From: Episyrphus balteatus
Lineage: Eukaryota; Arthropoda; Insecta; Diptera; Syrphidae
Assembly (NCBI RefSeq): GCF_945859705.1
Contig: NC_079137.1
Location: forward strand, 56,142,552-56,206,551
Reading direction: 5' to 3'
Length of the DNA stretch: 64,000 bases
The notes below the pieces were generated by a model, which was not told where the DNA came from, did no database searches, and was given only the letters and a program-made list of their open reading frames with translations. Each line of letters begins with the position of its first letter. Position 1 is the first letter of the stretch. The position numbers and the translations under genes are program-made. Below are positions 41,371 to 55,300 of this stretch, in pieces.

Positions 41371-44300
41371 TCATCTTTTAGAGGTGCACTTTTTTTTCTT
41401 CGTTTAACAATTTGTCAACCTTTTAACCAAGATCCGATATAATATGAAATTGTTATCAAACTTGTAATGCATACTATATAACTCCTTGTTAAACTCACTT
41501 ATCTCATGTTGCTCAAAAACCCAAATTCCAATATCCAACAAAATGATTAATCTCGATATTCACAATGTCATTAATATTGATTCATACATTTTGGATAGTT
41601 TGTGATTAATAAATGTCAAATGAGATCTCTCGGTGTGAATGTAAGTTAACACCTTTTCAATTGGGTGTGTTTCGTAATCACAAATCACGAAGTAGAACAT
41701 CATCAAATATATAAAGTGTGATCCAGAGACAGGCGCACACGAGTGGGAGTCTGGCAAACACAATCTTTTTTAGTCAACACTTTGTTTCATCCAACCCAGT
41801 CTTCTGTTCTCTCTCCTCTTCACTCAACTCAAGCTTCAGAAACAGAACAAACAAGTCTTGTGTATAGAGCTGATAACGTGAACTAGCAATGTACTTCGAG
41901 TGTTACACTTAAAAGGGTCATTTGTTAGCTGGCATGTTGTAAGCCAACCAAACGACGACGACGGACGGGAGTATTGTGATCTCTAAACTCACACGTATAG
42001 CACAGATCCCGAGGAGGAGGATAATATCCTCTTCTTCTTCTCTCATTCTTGTGAAGTAATTACTTGCTTTTGCTCATTTAGAAACTACGATAAGGTATCA
42101 GTGACACGAATGACATGACATTTAGAAAACATTCGATTTCGAAAAGGAAATCTAAAACAAAACGAATAAAAAAAATAAAAAAAAAAATGTACACGATCCT
42201 AAGTGGTTTATGGTTGGTGCGTTTAATGTGTGATGGTGTGCTCTTTTGGATTGGTCATTTTGATAAATGAAGTGTTGGCCAAATGGCGACACACGAAATG
42301 TGAACATCGTGGGTACAATATTTTATTTTTTTTTTGAGAGAGTAGGTATATCTCTTGGGCTTCTCTCTGTTGGAGGTGGGTATAGTGAATTTGGATAGTT
42401 GGAGGCGACAAAAAGACATACACAACATAATACTCGTATGTGGAGATAGGGTTCTTGGTGGGTTATGTCGCATAGTCTGTTAAAAGTCGGTATATAATAT
42501 TTGACACTACAAAATTTGACATTTCATTAATAATCGACCGACGACAAGGAAGATGGGTGAATTTGTGATAAGGATGCAATATAGGAATATGTTTTCAATA
42601 TTTTTTTTTTGTATTTTATTTCTGCTCGTAGTGCAATGATTTATGATCAAAGAATTTTTACTCAAACAATAATTACATGAAAATATTTATAGGTAACTTT
42701 TTTATATTTTTGTATAGCAAAATTATTGAATTTTAAGAATTTTTTGTTCTAAATAAAAGAGCTGATGCACGAACCTTATTTTGATAATCATTTATTTAAC
42801 TTGTAATAGTTTTTTTTTAGATTTGTAAAAATGTTTGGCGTTGATCATTGAAACAAAATCTTTTAGAATACAAAATAACACTGTGTCACAATACACAAGT
42901 TTTAAAAATTCTTGATGTAGTTCGTTTTAAGAACATGTTAAACATATTACAACGGCATATTTATTTTATTTTTACCATAAATACACAAATTTTGGATAAA
43001 GGCTAGATAATGGTGTTTTCGACCTTCCACCCATTCCAAAAATTAAAACGTCGTTAATTTTTGACATCTTCGAATAACTTCAGAATGCAAGACTGTCCTG
43101 ATAATTGAATTTCTCCAGCTTCTGGTATTGATTTTAACTACAATACGTTAGACAAAAAAACTAAGAAATATTTGGAGCTATGTTTTTTTAGTTTGTAATT
43201 CCAAAATCAAACTTATAACCTTCAACAAAAGTTCAACCAAAAATCGCAGACAATTCTACTTTTTTAATTTTTTTTGTTCCATTTTCAAATCAATCTACTT
43301 ATCCCATCGTCCTTCATAACGATTAAAAATGATTTCATGCCACCTCCCACAAAATTGGCAAATAAGACCAACTCAGCAAAAAAAAAAAATGAAAACAAAA
43401 ACATTTCATCAAAGTGGACTAACTATATAAAGCACACCCATAAAAACCAACAACAAAAAAAAAAAACGTGAAAGATGACCCTTCAACCTGTCAGTAACTC
43501 TTGATATAGATATTCGCTACTGCTTAGTAGCAACATAAAAGTTCAACAGCATCATTATCATTCTTCACCATCAAGATCATTATCGGCCCCGCGTATAATC
43601 AATTTAAAAATAAAAAAAAAAAACACAAAAACTCGCTCCTTTAACGCTCTAAATTTCTATTATGGTTTTTCTGCTCGATCACAAAATTTTAACCATAAAA
43701 TGGCACTTCCATTAGAGACACCCAGAGCTACAAGCAAACCAGCATCCAACATTCAAACAACAACAACAATAACAACAACAGCCGTCAAAAACCATTAACA
43801 ATTAGAAGTTGGTACCTACTTCTGGTTTAGCCAGACATAATATAGCTTGAGGCTAAATTTTGCGATCGTTAGCCCACTCTCTGGTGGTCATTAAACGCTT
43901 TTTATCTTAAAACAGACGCGGATTTTTGACAGCCCAAACGGCCCCGAACATCTCTAACGAAAACTCTTTTAATATTATTCAAAAAAGAAATATAATTCTG
44001 TAATTAGGAACACCTTTTGAGCATAGATATTGTACAAATGGGGGTACACTATTGTACCCCTTCTACACTTCACTGTTCAAAAAAGGAACCTTCCAGTAAA
44101 ATACTCTACAAGTCGCATATTACTAGACAACACCAAAAGAGTGAGCTCATAAATTCTGAATAGCCATTGCTATCGGCAAGATTATTCTAAGTCGACTATG
44201 TTTGATAGAGCTCTCTCGTCTCGCAGAGTCTCAGGTGCCTCAGAGAGATAGATATGATCATGATCCGCGCGCAGCCTCAGTGCGCAATGTGCTCCATCAC

Positions 44301-44637
44301 TAGAGAGTTGATTATCGTTATGTTTGTGGTCACGCCGCTGCCGAGTCGCACTGTACGACTTGATGGGCATCCCTTGGACTAATTTACATAAAATTTTTAA
44401 TGGTTACAAATCTGCATCAGGGGCAGAGGTATATGAAGCAGCATAACTTCGTCAGCAGCTACTTCAGAAGCTAAGAAGATGGATGATAGTGTGCCACAAA
44501 TGATGGTGATGGAGTAAAATGACATTGAGAATGTGTAGTTAGCTTCTGAAGAAGGAAGCAAAATAACTCTCATTTAACTGAAAAATACAAAATATACTAT
44601 CTTTAGAGCATATAGCTTTAAGATTAAAGACAACCAA
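41371..44637. other. unassigned region with mixed-composition islands
   Basis: No exon could be supported. 41820-42060 and 43480-44400 have more balanced composition and low repetition (for example GCCAACCAAACGACGACGAC at 41944; GATCCGCGCGCAGCCTCAG at 44262). They may be regulatory or untranslated. At 42480-42510 AAAAGTCGGTATATAATATT resembles a TATA box but no gene follows on either strand. Confidence 0.3.
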
Positions 44638-46035
44638 TTCGTATACAGGGCCGTCTTTAACTATCCTGGGGCCCTTGGGCACACAAGAATTTTGGGGCCC
44701 TTTTGGAAAGTAAAATAAGTACAATGGTTGGCTTAAAGGCAATGGTTATGGTTAAAAAGGGGTGCCAATATACCGTTTCATATAAAGTAAAGGGGGTGCC
44801 AATAATACGTGCATCGAGACATCAACCGTTGCCACTGCCAATAATTGTACCCTGTATCCGTTATAAGTTTCAGTTTGAAGAATTGGAAAAAAGAGCTCAA
44901 ACGGATTGATAGATTTGCTAAAAACTCGGTACAGACCATTTCTACGTAATTTTCAAGAGCCGTTTTTTTTATTTTTTGCCCTTTTATTTTAATTTAATTA
45001 TATGTCTCTTTTTCAACGGATATCTCCAATATAAAGTTTTCGAGATATTGCAATTTTCTCAAAAACGGATAACGATTTTGCTTTGAAAAAAAAATATGTT
45101 TTGCTGCAAATAAGGCCGCACTTTTGAAAGAAGAAAAATATTTTTTGAACCATTATTAACGGTACCTACTTGCCATAGAAACGATTTCTTAATGAAAACG
45201 ACACAGCCGATTTTAATGAAAATTTTTACATAAAAAGGTTTATACTGATATTAAAACTAAGAAAACTTAAAAAAAAAATTATCTTGGATTAAACAAAAAA
45301 ATTATTTTTTTTTTTTGAAAAACAATTTTTTTTAAAGTTATTTTATGAATTTTATGTGTCAATCTTTAAATACGAGAGCAATTCGCAATTCAAATTAAAA
45401 CCATTGTACCATGGCGTTTTCCATTGAACCAAAACATTGATGTACCGTCGACGAGCCGGCAATAGTTTTTTCTCAAACGTTTTCCAACGGAAAAAGTATT
45501 GATGTTTTTTGCCGACGAATTGATTTTTTTTCGTCTTTTAATACGAATCTACTCATATTTTTACACTGATTTTAACACGCACTACAAATTTGACAGTTTG
45601 CAAACTTCAAACGAAATTATTATTTAAGGAAAAAGAAATTGGAAGAGAATTCGTTGTTTTTATTAATAAATAATAAATAATCTTACCTACAGTGGAAAAA
45701 AAGGTATTTTTCTTGTTTTTTGAAAATATTATTGTCTTATTTTTTTTTTTTTGAAAATTGAACTTGGGTTTGGTGGTTTGGATTTAAATTTTTTTCCGCA
45801 TACAACGCCACATATTTTGTTTTCTTTTTGAAAACATATATTTTCCGTATAGGTGTAGAAAAAAATGTATTTGATTGTTTGGTTGCCATATAAAAACTAA
45901 AATTTTTTGGTAGATGGTCTGACCCACAAAAATGTTTTGAGAATATAATATTCGTTCCTTCGGGGCCCCCTGAGAATGGGGGCCCTGGGCACGGGCCCCG
46001 TGTGCCCTTATGGTAAAGACGGCATTGTTCGTATA
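44638..46035. mobile_element. hAT-like non-autonomous element with perfect 8-bp target duplication
   Basis: The element spans 44646-46027 (1382 bp). The left end is CAGGGCCGTCTTTA and the right end is the inverse of CAATGCCGTCTTTA. TTCGTATA flanks both ends exactly (44638-44645 and 46028-46035). Sub-terminal GGGGCCC-rich stretches (44670-44705 and 45960-46010) are inverse. The interior includes an inverse partial copy of dispersed repeat family B (about 44880-45200). It has no transposase, so it depends on an autonomous relative elsewhere. Confidence 0.93.
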
Positions 46036-46319
46036 TGAAGTTGGTGGAGATTTTGAAGGAGCGTTAAATCGTTAAATTTTAAAGCCCATTAATTTAAGTC
46101 TAGTTGAGTGTTTTAACTAGTTCACTGGCACTTTAAGACCTGAGAAACAAATCAGTCCAGTCCAAGTGTTTTGACTACAAGCAATAATATTAGGTTTTAT
46201 ATGAAAATATGTAAGATCTTAAGTTAAGTTGAATTGGGGAAACTATATTTAATGTGCAAATTACCTAGCTAAATTTGTTAAATTACGAAGCATTTTTTCC
46301 GTTGGTTTATTATTTATTT

Positions 46320-49300
46320 ATACATTATGCAGACTTTTGAGGTCTTTTTACGCCATGAAGGGACATTTTTCACTCCATGAAGTCCTCATAAATTATGGCG
46401 ACTTCGGAATGAGGGCTTTTTGATCCATTTAGGGATATTTTTACTCCATGAAGTTCTCATACATTATGCAGAACTTTGAATCAGGACTTTTTACGCCACT
46501 AAGGGACATTTTTCACTCCATGAAGTCCTCATTAATTATGAAGACTTTTGAATGAGGGCTTTTAAGTCCATGAAGGGATATTTTTCACTCCATCAGGTTC
46601 TCATACATTATGAAGACTTTTGAATGAGGGCTTTTTAGTCCATGAAGTGATTTTTTTCACTCCATGAAGTCCTCATACATTATGCAGACTTTTGAATGAG
46701 GACTTTTTACGCAATGAAGGGACATTTTTCACTCCATGAAGTTCTCATACATTATGCAGACTTTTGAATGAGAACTTTTTAGTCCATGAAGGGATATTTT
46801 TCACTCGATGAAGACCTCATACATTATGCAGACTTTTGAATGTGGACTTTTTACTCCATGAAGGGACATTTTTCACTCCATGAAGACCTCATACATTATG
46901 CAGACTTTTGAATGTGGACTTTTTACTCCATGAAGGGAAATTTTTCACTCCATGAGGACCTCATACATTATGCAGAATTTTGAATGAGGACTTTTTACGC
47001 CACTAAGGGACATTTTTCACTCCATGAAGTCCTCATTAATTATGGAGACTTCGGATGAAGGCATTTTGATCCATTTAGGGATATTTTTACTCCATGAAGT
47101 TCTCATACATTATGCAGAACTTTGAATCAGGACTTTTTACGCCACTAAGGGACATTTTTCACTCCATGAAGTCCTCATTAATTATGAAGACTTTTGAATG
47201 ATTGCTTTTAAGTCCATGAAGGGATATTTTTCACTCCATCAGGTTCTCATACATTATGAAGACTTTTGAATGAGGGCTTTTTAGTGCATGAAGGGATATT
47301 TTATACTCCATGAAAATCTCATACATTATGCAGACTTTTGAATGAGGACTTTTTAGTCCATGAATGGATATTTTTCACTCGATGAAGACCTCATACATTA
47401 TGCAGACTTTTGAATGTGGACTTTTTACTCCATGAAGGGACATTTTTCACTCCATGAAGACCTCAAACATTATGCAGACTTTTGAATGTGGACTTTTTAG
47501 TCCATGAAGGGACATTTTTAACTCCATGGAGACCTCATACAATATGCAGAATTTTGAATGAGGGCTTTTTACTTCAGGGAAATGACATTTTTCACTTCAT
47601 GAAGACCTCATACATTATGCAGACTTTTGAATGAGGGCTTTTTAGTCCATGAAGGGATATTTTTTACTCCATTAAGTCCTCATACATTATGCAGACTTTT
47701 GAATGAGAACTTTTTACGATATGAAGGGACATTTTTCACTCCATGAAGTCCTCATTAATTATAGAGACTTTTGAAAAAAGGGCTTTTTAGTCCATGAAGG
47801 GATATTTTTCACTCCATGAAGTCCTCATACATTATGCAGGCTTTTGAATGAGGACTTTTTACGTCATGAAGGGAAATTTTTTACTCCATGAAGTTCTCAT
47901 ACATTATGCCGACTTTGGAATGAGGGCTTTTTAGTCCATGAAGGGATATTTTTCACTCCATGAATTTCTCATACATTATGCAAACTTTTGAATGAGCGCT
48001 TTTTTGTCCATGAAGGGAAATTTTCCACTCCATGAAGTCCTCATACATTATGCAGATTTTGAATGAGGACTTTTTACTCCATGAAGGGACATTTTTCACT
48101 CCATGAAGTCCTCATTAATTATGAAGACTTTTGAATTAGGGCGTTTTAGTCTATCAAGGGATATTTTTCACTAAATGAAGTCCTCATACATTATGAGGAC
48201 TTTTTACGCCATGAAAGGACATTTTTCACTCCATGAAGTTCTCATACATTATGCAGACTTTTGAATGAGAACTTTTTACGATATGAAGGGACATTTTTCA
48301 CTCCATGAAGTCCTCATTAATTATGGAGACTTTTGAATGAGGGCTTTTTAGTCTATCAAGGGATATTTTTCACTAAATGAAGTCCTCATACATTATGAGG
48401 ACTTTTTACGCCATGAAAGGACATTTTTCACTCCATCAAGTTCTCATACATTATGCAGACTTTTGAATGAGAACTTTTTACGATATGAAGGGACATTTTT
48501 CACTCCATGAAGTCCTCATTAATTATAGAGACTTTTGAAAAAAGGGCTTTTTAGTCCATGAAGGGATATTTTTCACTCCATGAAGTCCTCATACATTATG
48601 CAGGCTTTTGAATGAGGACTTTTTACGTCATGAAGGGAAATTTTTTACTCCATGAAGTTCTCATACATTATGCCGACTTTGGAATGAGGGCTTTTTAGTC
48701 CATGAAGGGATATTTTTCACTCCATGAATTTCTCATACATTATGCAAACTTTTGAATGAGCGCTTTTTTGTCCATGAAGGGAAATTTTCCACTCCATGAA
48801 GTCCTCATACATTATGCAGATTTTGAATGAGGACTTTTTACTCCATGAAGGGACATTTTTCACTCCATGAAGTCCTCATTAATTATGAAGACTTTTGAAT
48901 TAGGGCGTTTTAGTCTATCAAGGGATATTTTTCACTAAATGAAGTCCTCATACATTATGAGGACTTTTTACGCCATGAAAGGACATTTTTCACTCCATGA
49001 AGTTCTCATACATTATGCAGACTTTTGAATGAGAACTTTTTACGATATGAAGGGACATTTTTCACTCCATGAAGTCCTCATTAATTATGGAGACTTTTGA
49101 ATGAGGGCTTTTTAGTCTATCAAGGGATATTTTTCACTAAATGAAGTCCTCATACATTATGAGGACTTTTTACGCCATGAAAGGACATTTTTCACTCCAT
49201 GAAGTTCTCATACATTATGCAGACTTTTGAATGAGAACTTTTTACGATATGAAGGGACATTTTTCACTCCATGAAGTCCTCATTAATTATGGAGACTTTT

Positions 49301-52300
49301 GAATGAGGGCTTTTTAGTCTATCAAGGGATATTTTTCACTAAATGAAGTCCTCATACATTATGAGGACTTTTTACGCCATGAAAGGACATTTTTCACTCC
49401 ATCAAGTTCTCATACATTATGCAGACTTTTGAATGAGAACTTTTTACGATATGAAGGGACATTTTTCACTCCATGAAGTCCTCATTAATTATGGAGACTT
49501 TTGAATGAGGGCTTTTTAGTCCATGAAGGGATATTTTTACTCCATGAAGTCCTCATACATTATGCAGACTTTTGAATGAGAACTTTTTACGATATGAAGG
49601 GACATTTTTCACTCCATGAAGTCCTCATTAATTATAGAGACTTTTGAAAAAAGGGCTTTTTAGTCCATGAAGGGATATTTTTCACTCCATGAATTTCTCA
49701 TACATTATGCAAACTTTTGAATGAGGACTTTTTACTCCATGAAGGGACATTTTTACTCCATGAAGTTCTCATACATAATGCAGACTTTTGAATGAGGACT
49801 TTTTACGCCATGAAGGGACATTTTTCACTCCATGAAGTTCTCATACATTATGCAGACTTTTGAATGAGGACTTTTTAGTCCATGAAGGGACATTTTTCAC
49901 CCCATGAAGGCCTCATACATTATGCAGACTTTTGAATGAGGACTTTTTACTCCATGAAGGGACATTTTTCGATCCATGAAGTTCTCATACATTATGCAGA
50001 CTTTTGAATGAGGACTTTTTAGTCCATGAAGGGACATTTTTCACTCCATGAAGTCCTCATACATTATGAGGACTTTTTACGCCATGAAAGGACATTTTTC
50101 ACTCCATGAAGTTCTCATACATTATGCAGACTTTTGAATGAGGGCTTTTTAGTCCATGACGGGACATTTTTCAACCCAGGAAGTCCTCATTAATTATGGA
50201 GACTTTTGAATGAGGGCTTTTTAGTCCATGAAGTAATATTTTTCACTCCATGAAGTCCTCATACATTATGCAGACTTTTGAATGAGGACTTTTTATTCCA
50301 TGAAGGGACATTTTTCACTCCATGAAGGCCTCATACATTATGCAGACTTTTGAATGAGGACTTTTTACTCCATGAAGTGACATTTTTCACTCCATGAAGT
50401 CCTCATTAATTATGAAGACTTTTGAATTAGGGCGTTTTAGTCTATCAAGGGATATTTTTCACTCCATGAAGTCCTCATTAATTATGAAGACTTTAGAATG
50501 AGGACTTTTTACGCCATGAAGGGATATTTTTCACTCCATGAAGTCCTCATACATTATGCAGACTTTTGAATGAGGACTCCATGAAGTCCTCATACATTAT
50601 GAGGACTTTTTACGCCATGAAAGGACATTTTTCACTCCATGAAGTTCTCATACATTATGCAGACTTTTGAATGAGGGCTTTTCAGTCCATGACGGGACAC
50701 TTTTCAACCCAGGAAGTCCTCATTAATTATGGAGACTTTTGAATGAGGGCTTTTTAAACCATGAAGTAATATTTTTCACTCCATGAAGTCCTCATACATA
50801 ATGCAGACTTTTGAATGAGGACTTTTTACGCCATGAAGGGACATTTTTCACTCCATGAAGTTCTCATACATTATGCAGACTTTTGAATGAGGACTTTTTA
50901 GTCCATGAAGGGACATTTTTCACTCCATGAAGTCCTCATACATTATGCAGACTTTTGAATGAGGGCTTTTTATTCCATGAAGGGATATTTTTCACTCCAT
51001 GAAGTCCTCATACATTATGCAGACTTTTGAATGAGGACTTTTTACGCCATGAAGGGACATTTTTCACTCCATGAAGTCCTCATACATTATGCAGACTTTT
51101 AAATGAGGGCGTTTTAGTCTATCAAGGGATATTTTTCACTCCATGAAGTCCTCATACATTATGCAGACTTTTGAATGAGGACTTTTTACGCCATGAAGGG
51201 ATATTTTTCACTCCATGAAGTCCTCATACATTATGCAGACTTTTGAATGAGGACTTTTTACGCCATGAAGGGACATTTTTCACTCCATGAAGTTCTCATA
51301 CATTATGCAGACTTTTGAATGAGGACTTTTTAGTCCATGAAGGGACATTTTTCACTCCATGAAGTCCTCATACATTATGCAGACTTTTGAATGAGGACTT
51401 TTTACTCCATGAAGGGACATTTTTCACTCCATGAAGTCCTCATACATTATGCAGACTTTTGAATGAGGGCTTTTTAGTCCATAAAGATACATTTCTCACT
51501 CCATGAAGTCCTCATACATTATGCAGACTTTTGAATGAGGGCTTTTTAGTCCATGAAGGCACATTTCTCACTCCATGAAGTCCTCATACATTATGCAGAC
51601 TTTTGAATGAGGGCTTTTTATTCCATGAAGGGATATTTTTCACTCCATGAAGTCCTCATACATTATGCAGACTTTTGAATGAGGGCTTTTTAGTCCATGA
51701 AGGGACATTTCTCACTCCATGAAGTCCTCATACATTATGCAGACTTTTGAATGAGGACTTTTTACGCCATGAAGGGACATTTTTACTCCATGAAGTCCTC
51801 ATACATTATGCAGACTTTTGAATGAGGACTTTTTACGCCATGAAAGGACATTTTTCACTATATGAAGTTCTCATACATTATGCAGACTTTTGAATGAGGG
51901 CTTTTTAGTCCATAAAGGGACATTTTTCACTCCATGAAGTCCGCAAACATTATGCAGACTTTTGAATGAGGACTTTTTACGCCATGAAGGGATATTTTTC
52001 ACTCCATGAAGTCCTCATACATTATGCAGACTTTTGAATGAGGACTTTTAACGCCATGAAAGGACATTTTTCACTATATGAAGTTCTCATACATTATGCA
52101 GACTTTTGAATGAGGACTTTTTACGCCATGAAGGGACATTTTTTACTCCATGAAGTTCTCATACATTATGCAGACTTTTGAATGAGGACTTTTTAGTCCA
52201 TGAAACGACATTTCTCACTCCATGAAGTCCTCATACATTATGCAGACTTTTGAATGAGGGCTTTTTAGTCCATGAAGTGATATTTTTCACTTTTCAAAAA

Positions 52301-55300
52301 AAAAAAAAAAATTAAATAATGACAATCCCCATAAATCCAAGCATTACTTGAAAAATCCATGTTCAAATGTCAATTTTGAGAAAATCCCAAAAAATAACCA
52401 ACTCGTATTCTTATACAAATCGGAAATTCAATCGAACTGGATCTAAATAAAATTAAATTCGTCTCAATTGATGTCGGCCTATTATAATTTTTAATCCAAT
52501 TCTTATCCCATGTTGTGGACCGAATGCTCAAAAAAATAACCAACCTACTTAACTTCAGTGGCGGCGCTCTTTATGCTTCTAAAATCAGATGCAATATGAA
52601 TTAGAAATGCGTGCATGTAGAACTACAGGGAAGAAGAATTTCACGGTTTTCTATTTTTGTTATTAAATATTCAAGAAACTATCAAATGACTTTTTACGCC
52701 ATGAAGGGATATTTTTCACTCCATGAAGTCCTCATACATTATGCAGACTTTCGAATGAGGACTTTTTACGCCATGAAAGGACATTTTTCACTATATGAAG
52801 TTCTCATACATTATGCAGACTTTTGAATAAGGGCTTTTTAGTCCATGAAGGGATATTTTTCACTCCATGAAGTCCTCATACATTATGCAGACTTTTGAAT
52901 GAGGACTTTTTACGCCATGAATGGACATTTTTCACTCCATGAAGTTCTCATACATTATGCAGACTTTTGAATGAGGGCTTTTTAGTCCATGAAGGGATAT
53001 TTTTCACTCCATGAAGTCCTCATACATTATGCAGACTTTTGAATGAGGACTTTTTACGCCATGAAGGGACATTTTTACTCCATGAAGTTCTCATACATTA
53101 TGCAGACTTTTGAATGAGGACTTTTTAGTCCATGAATGGACATTTTTATGCAGACTTTTGAATGAGGGTTTTTTACTCCATGAAGGGACATTTTTCACTC
53201 CATGAAGTCCTCATTAATTATGAAGACTTTAGAATTAGGGCGTTTTAGTATATCAAGGGATATTTTTCACTCCATGAAGTCCTCATACATTATGCAGACT
53301 TTCGAATGAGGACTTTTTACGCCATGAAAGGACATTTTTCACTATATGAAGTTCTCATACATTATGCAGACTTTTGAATGAGGGCTTTTTAGTCCATGAA
53401 GGGATATTTTTCACTCCATGAAGTCCTCATACATTATGCAGACTTTTGAATGAGGACTTTTTACGCCATGAAGGGATAGTTTTCACTCCATGAAGTCCTC
53501 ATACATTATGCAGACTTTTGAATGAGGACTTTTTACGCCATGAAAGTACATTTTTCACTATATGAAGTTCTCATACATTATGCAGACTTTTGAATGAGGG
53601 CTTTTTAGTCCATGAAGGGATATTTTTCACTCCATGAAGTCCTCATACATTATGCAGACTTTTGAATGAGGACTTTTTACGCCATGAATGGACATTTTTC
53701 ACTCCATGAAGTTCTCATTCATTATGCAGACTTTTGAATGAGGGCTTTTTAGTCCATGACGGGACATTTTTCAACCCAGGAAGTCCTTATTAATTATGGA
53801 GACTTTTGAATGAGGGCTTTTTAGTCCATGAAGTAATATTTTTCACTCCATGAAGTCCTCATACATTATGCAGACTTTTGAATGAGGACTTTTTACGCCA
53901 TGAAGGGACATTTTTCACTCCATGAAGTCCTCATACATTATGCAGACTTTTAAATGAGGGCGTTTTAGTCTATCAAGGGATATTTTTCACTCCATGAAGT
54001 CCTCATACATTATGCAGACTTTTGAATGAGGACTTTTTACGCCATGAAAGGACATTTTTCACTATATGAAGTTCTCATACATTATGCAGACTTTTGAATG
54101 AGGGCTTTTTAGTCCATGAAGGGATATTTTTCACTCCATGAAGTCCTCATACATTATGCAGACTTTTGAATGAGGACTTTTTACGCCATGAATGGACATT
54201 TTTCACTCCATGAAGTTCTCGTACATTATGCAGACTTTTGAATGAGGTCTTTTTAGTCCATGACGGGACATTTTTCAACCCAGGAAGTCCTTATTAATTA
54301 TGGAGACTTTTCAATGAGGGCTTTTTAGTAAATGAAGTAACATTTTTCACTCCATGAAGTCCTCATTAATTATGAAGACTTTAGAATTAGGGCGTTTTAG
54401 TCTATCAAGGGATATTTTTCACTCCATGAAGTCCTCATACATTATGCAGACTTTTGAATGAGGACTTTTTACGCCATGAAGGGACATTTTTCACTCCATG
54501 AAGTCCTCATACATTATGCAGACTTTTAAATGAGGGCGTTTTAGTCTATCAAGGGATATTTTTCACTCCATGAAGTCCTCATACATTATGCAGACTTTTG
54601 AATGAGGACTTTTTACGCCATGAAAGGACATTTTTCACTATATGAAGTTCTCATACATTATGCAGACTTTTGAATGAGGGCTTTTTAGTCCATGAAGGGA
54701 TATTTTTCACTCCATGAAGTCCTCATACATTATGCAGACTTTTGAATGAGGACTTTTTACGCCATGAATGGACATTTTTCACTCCATGAAGTTCTCGTAC
54801 ATTATGCAGACTTTTGAATGAGGTCTTTTTAGTCCATGACGGGACATTTTTCAACCCAGGAAGTCCTTATTAATTATGGAGACTTTTCAATGAGGGCTTT
54901 TTAGTAAATGAAGTAACATTTTTCACTCCATGAAGTCCTCATTAATTATGAAGACTTTAGAATTAGGGCGTTTTAGTCTATCAAGGGATATTTTTCACTC
55001 CATGAAGTCCTCATACATTATGCAGACTTTTGAATGAGGACTTTTTACGCCATGAAGGGACATTTTTCACTCCATGAAGTCCTCATACATTATGCAGACT
55101 TTTGAATGAGGGCTTTTTAGTCCATGACGGGACATTTTTCAACCCAGGAAGTCCTTATTAATTATGGAGACTTTTGAATGAGGGCTTTTTAGTCCATGAA
55201 GTAATATTTTTCACTCCATGAAGTCCTCATACATTATGCAGACTTTTGAATGAGGGCTTTTTAGTCCATGAAGGGATATTTTTCACTCCATGAAGTTCTC

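Noticed and set aside
42480..42510. TATA-box-like GGTATATAATATT as a promoter
   Set aside because: Such strings are common in AT-rich DNA and no gene follows on either strand.
52611..52826. 71-codon + strand frame running from the inserted segment into the satellite
   Set aside because: It is open only because one monomer has TTTCGA instead of TTTTGA; it crosses two unrelated sequences.
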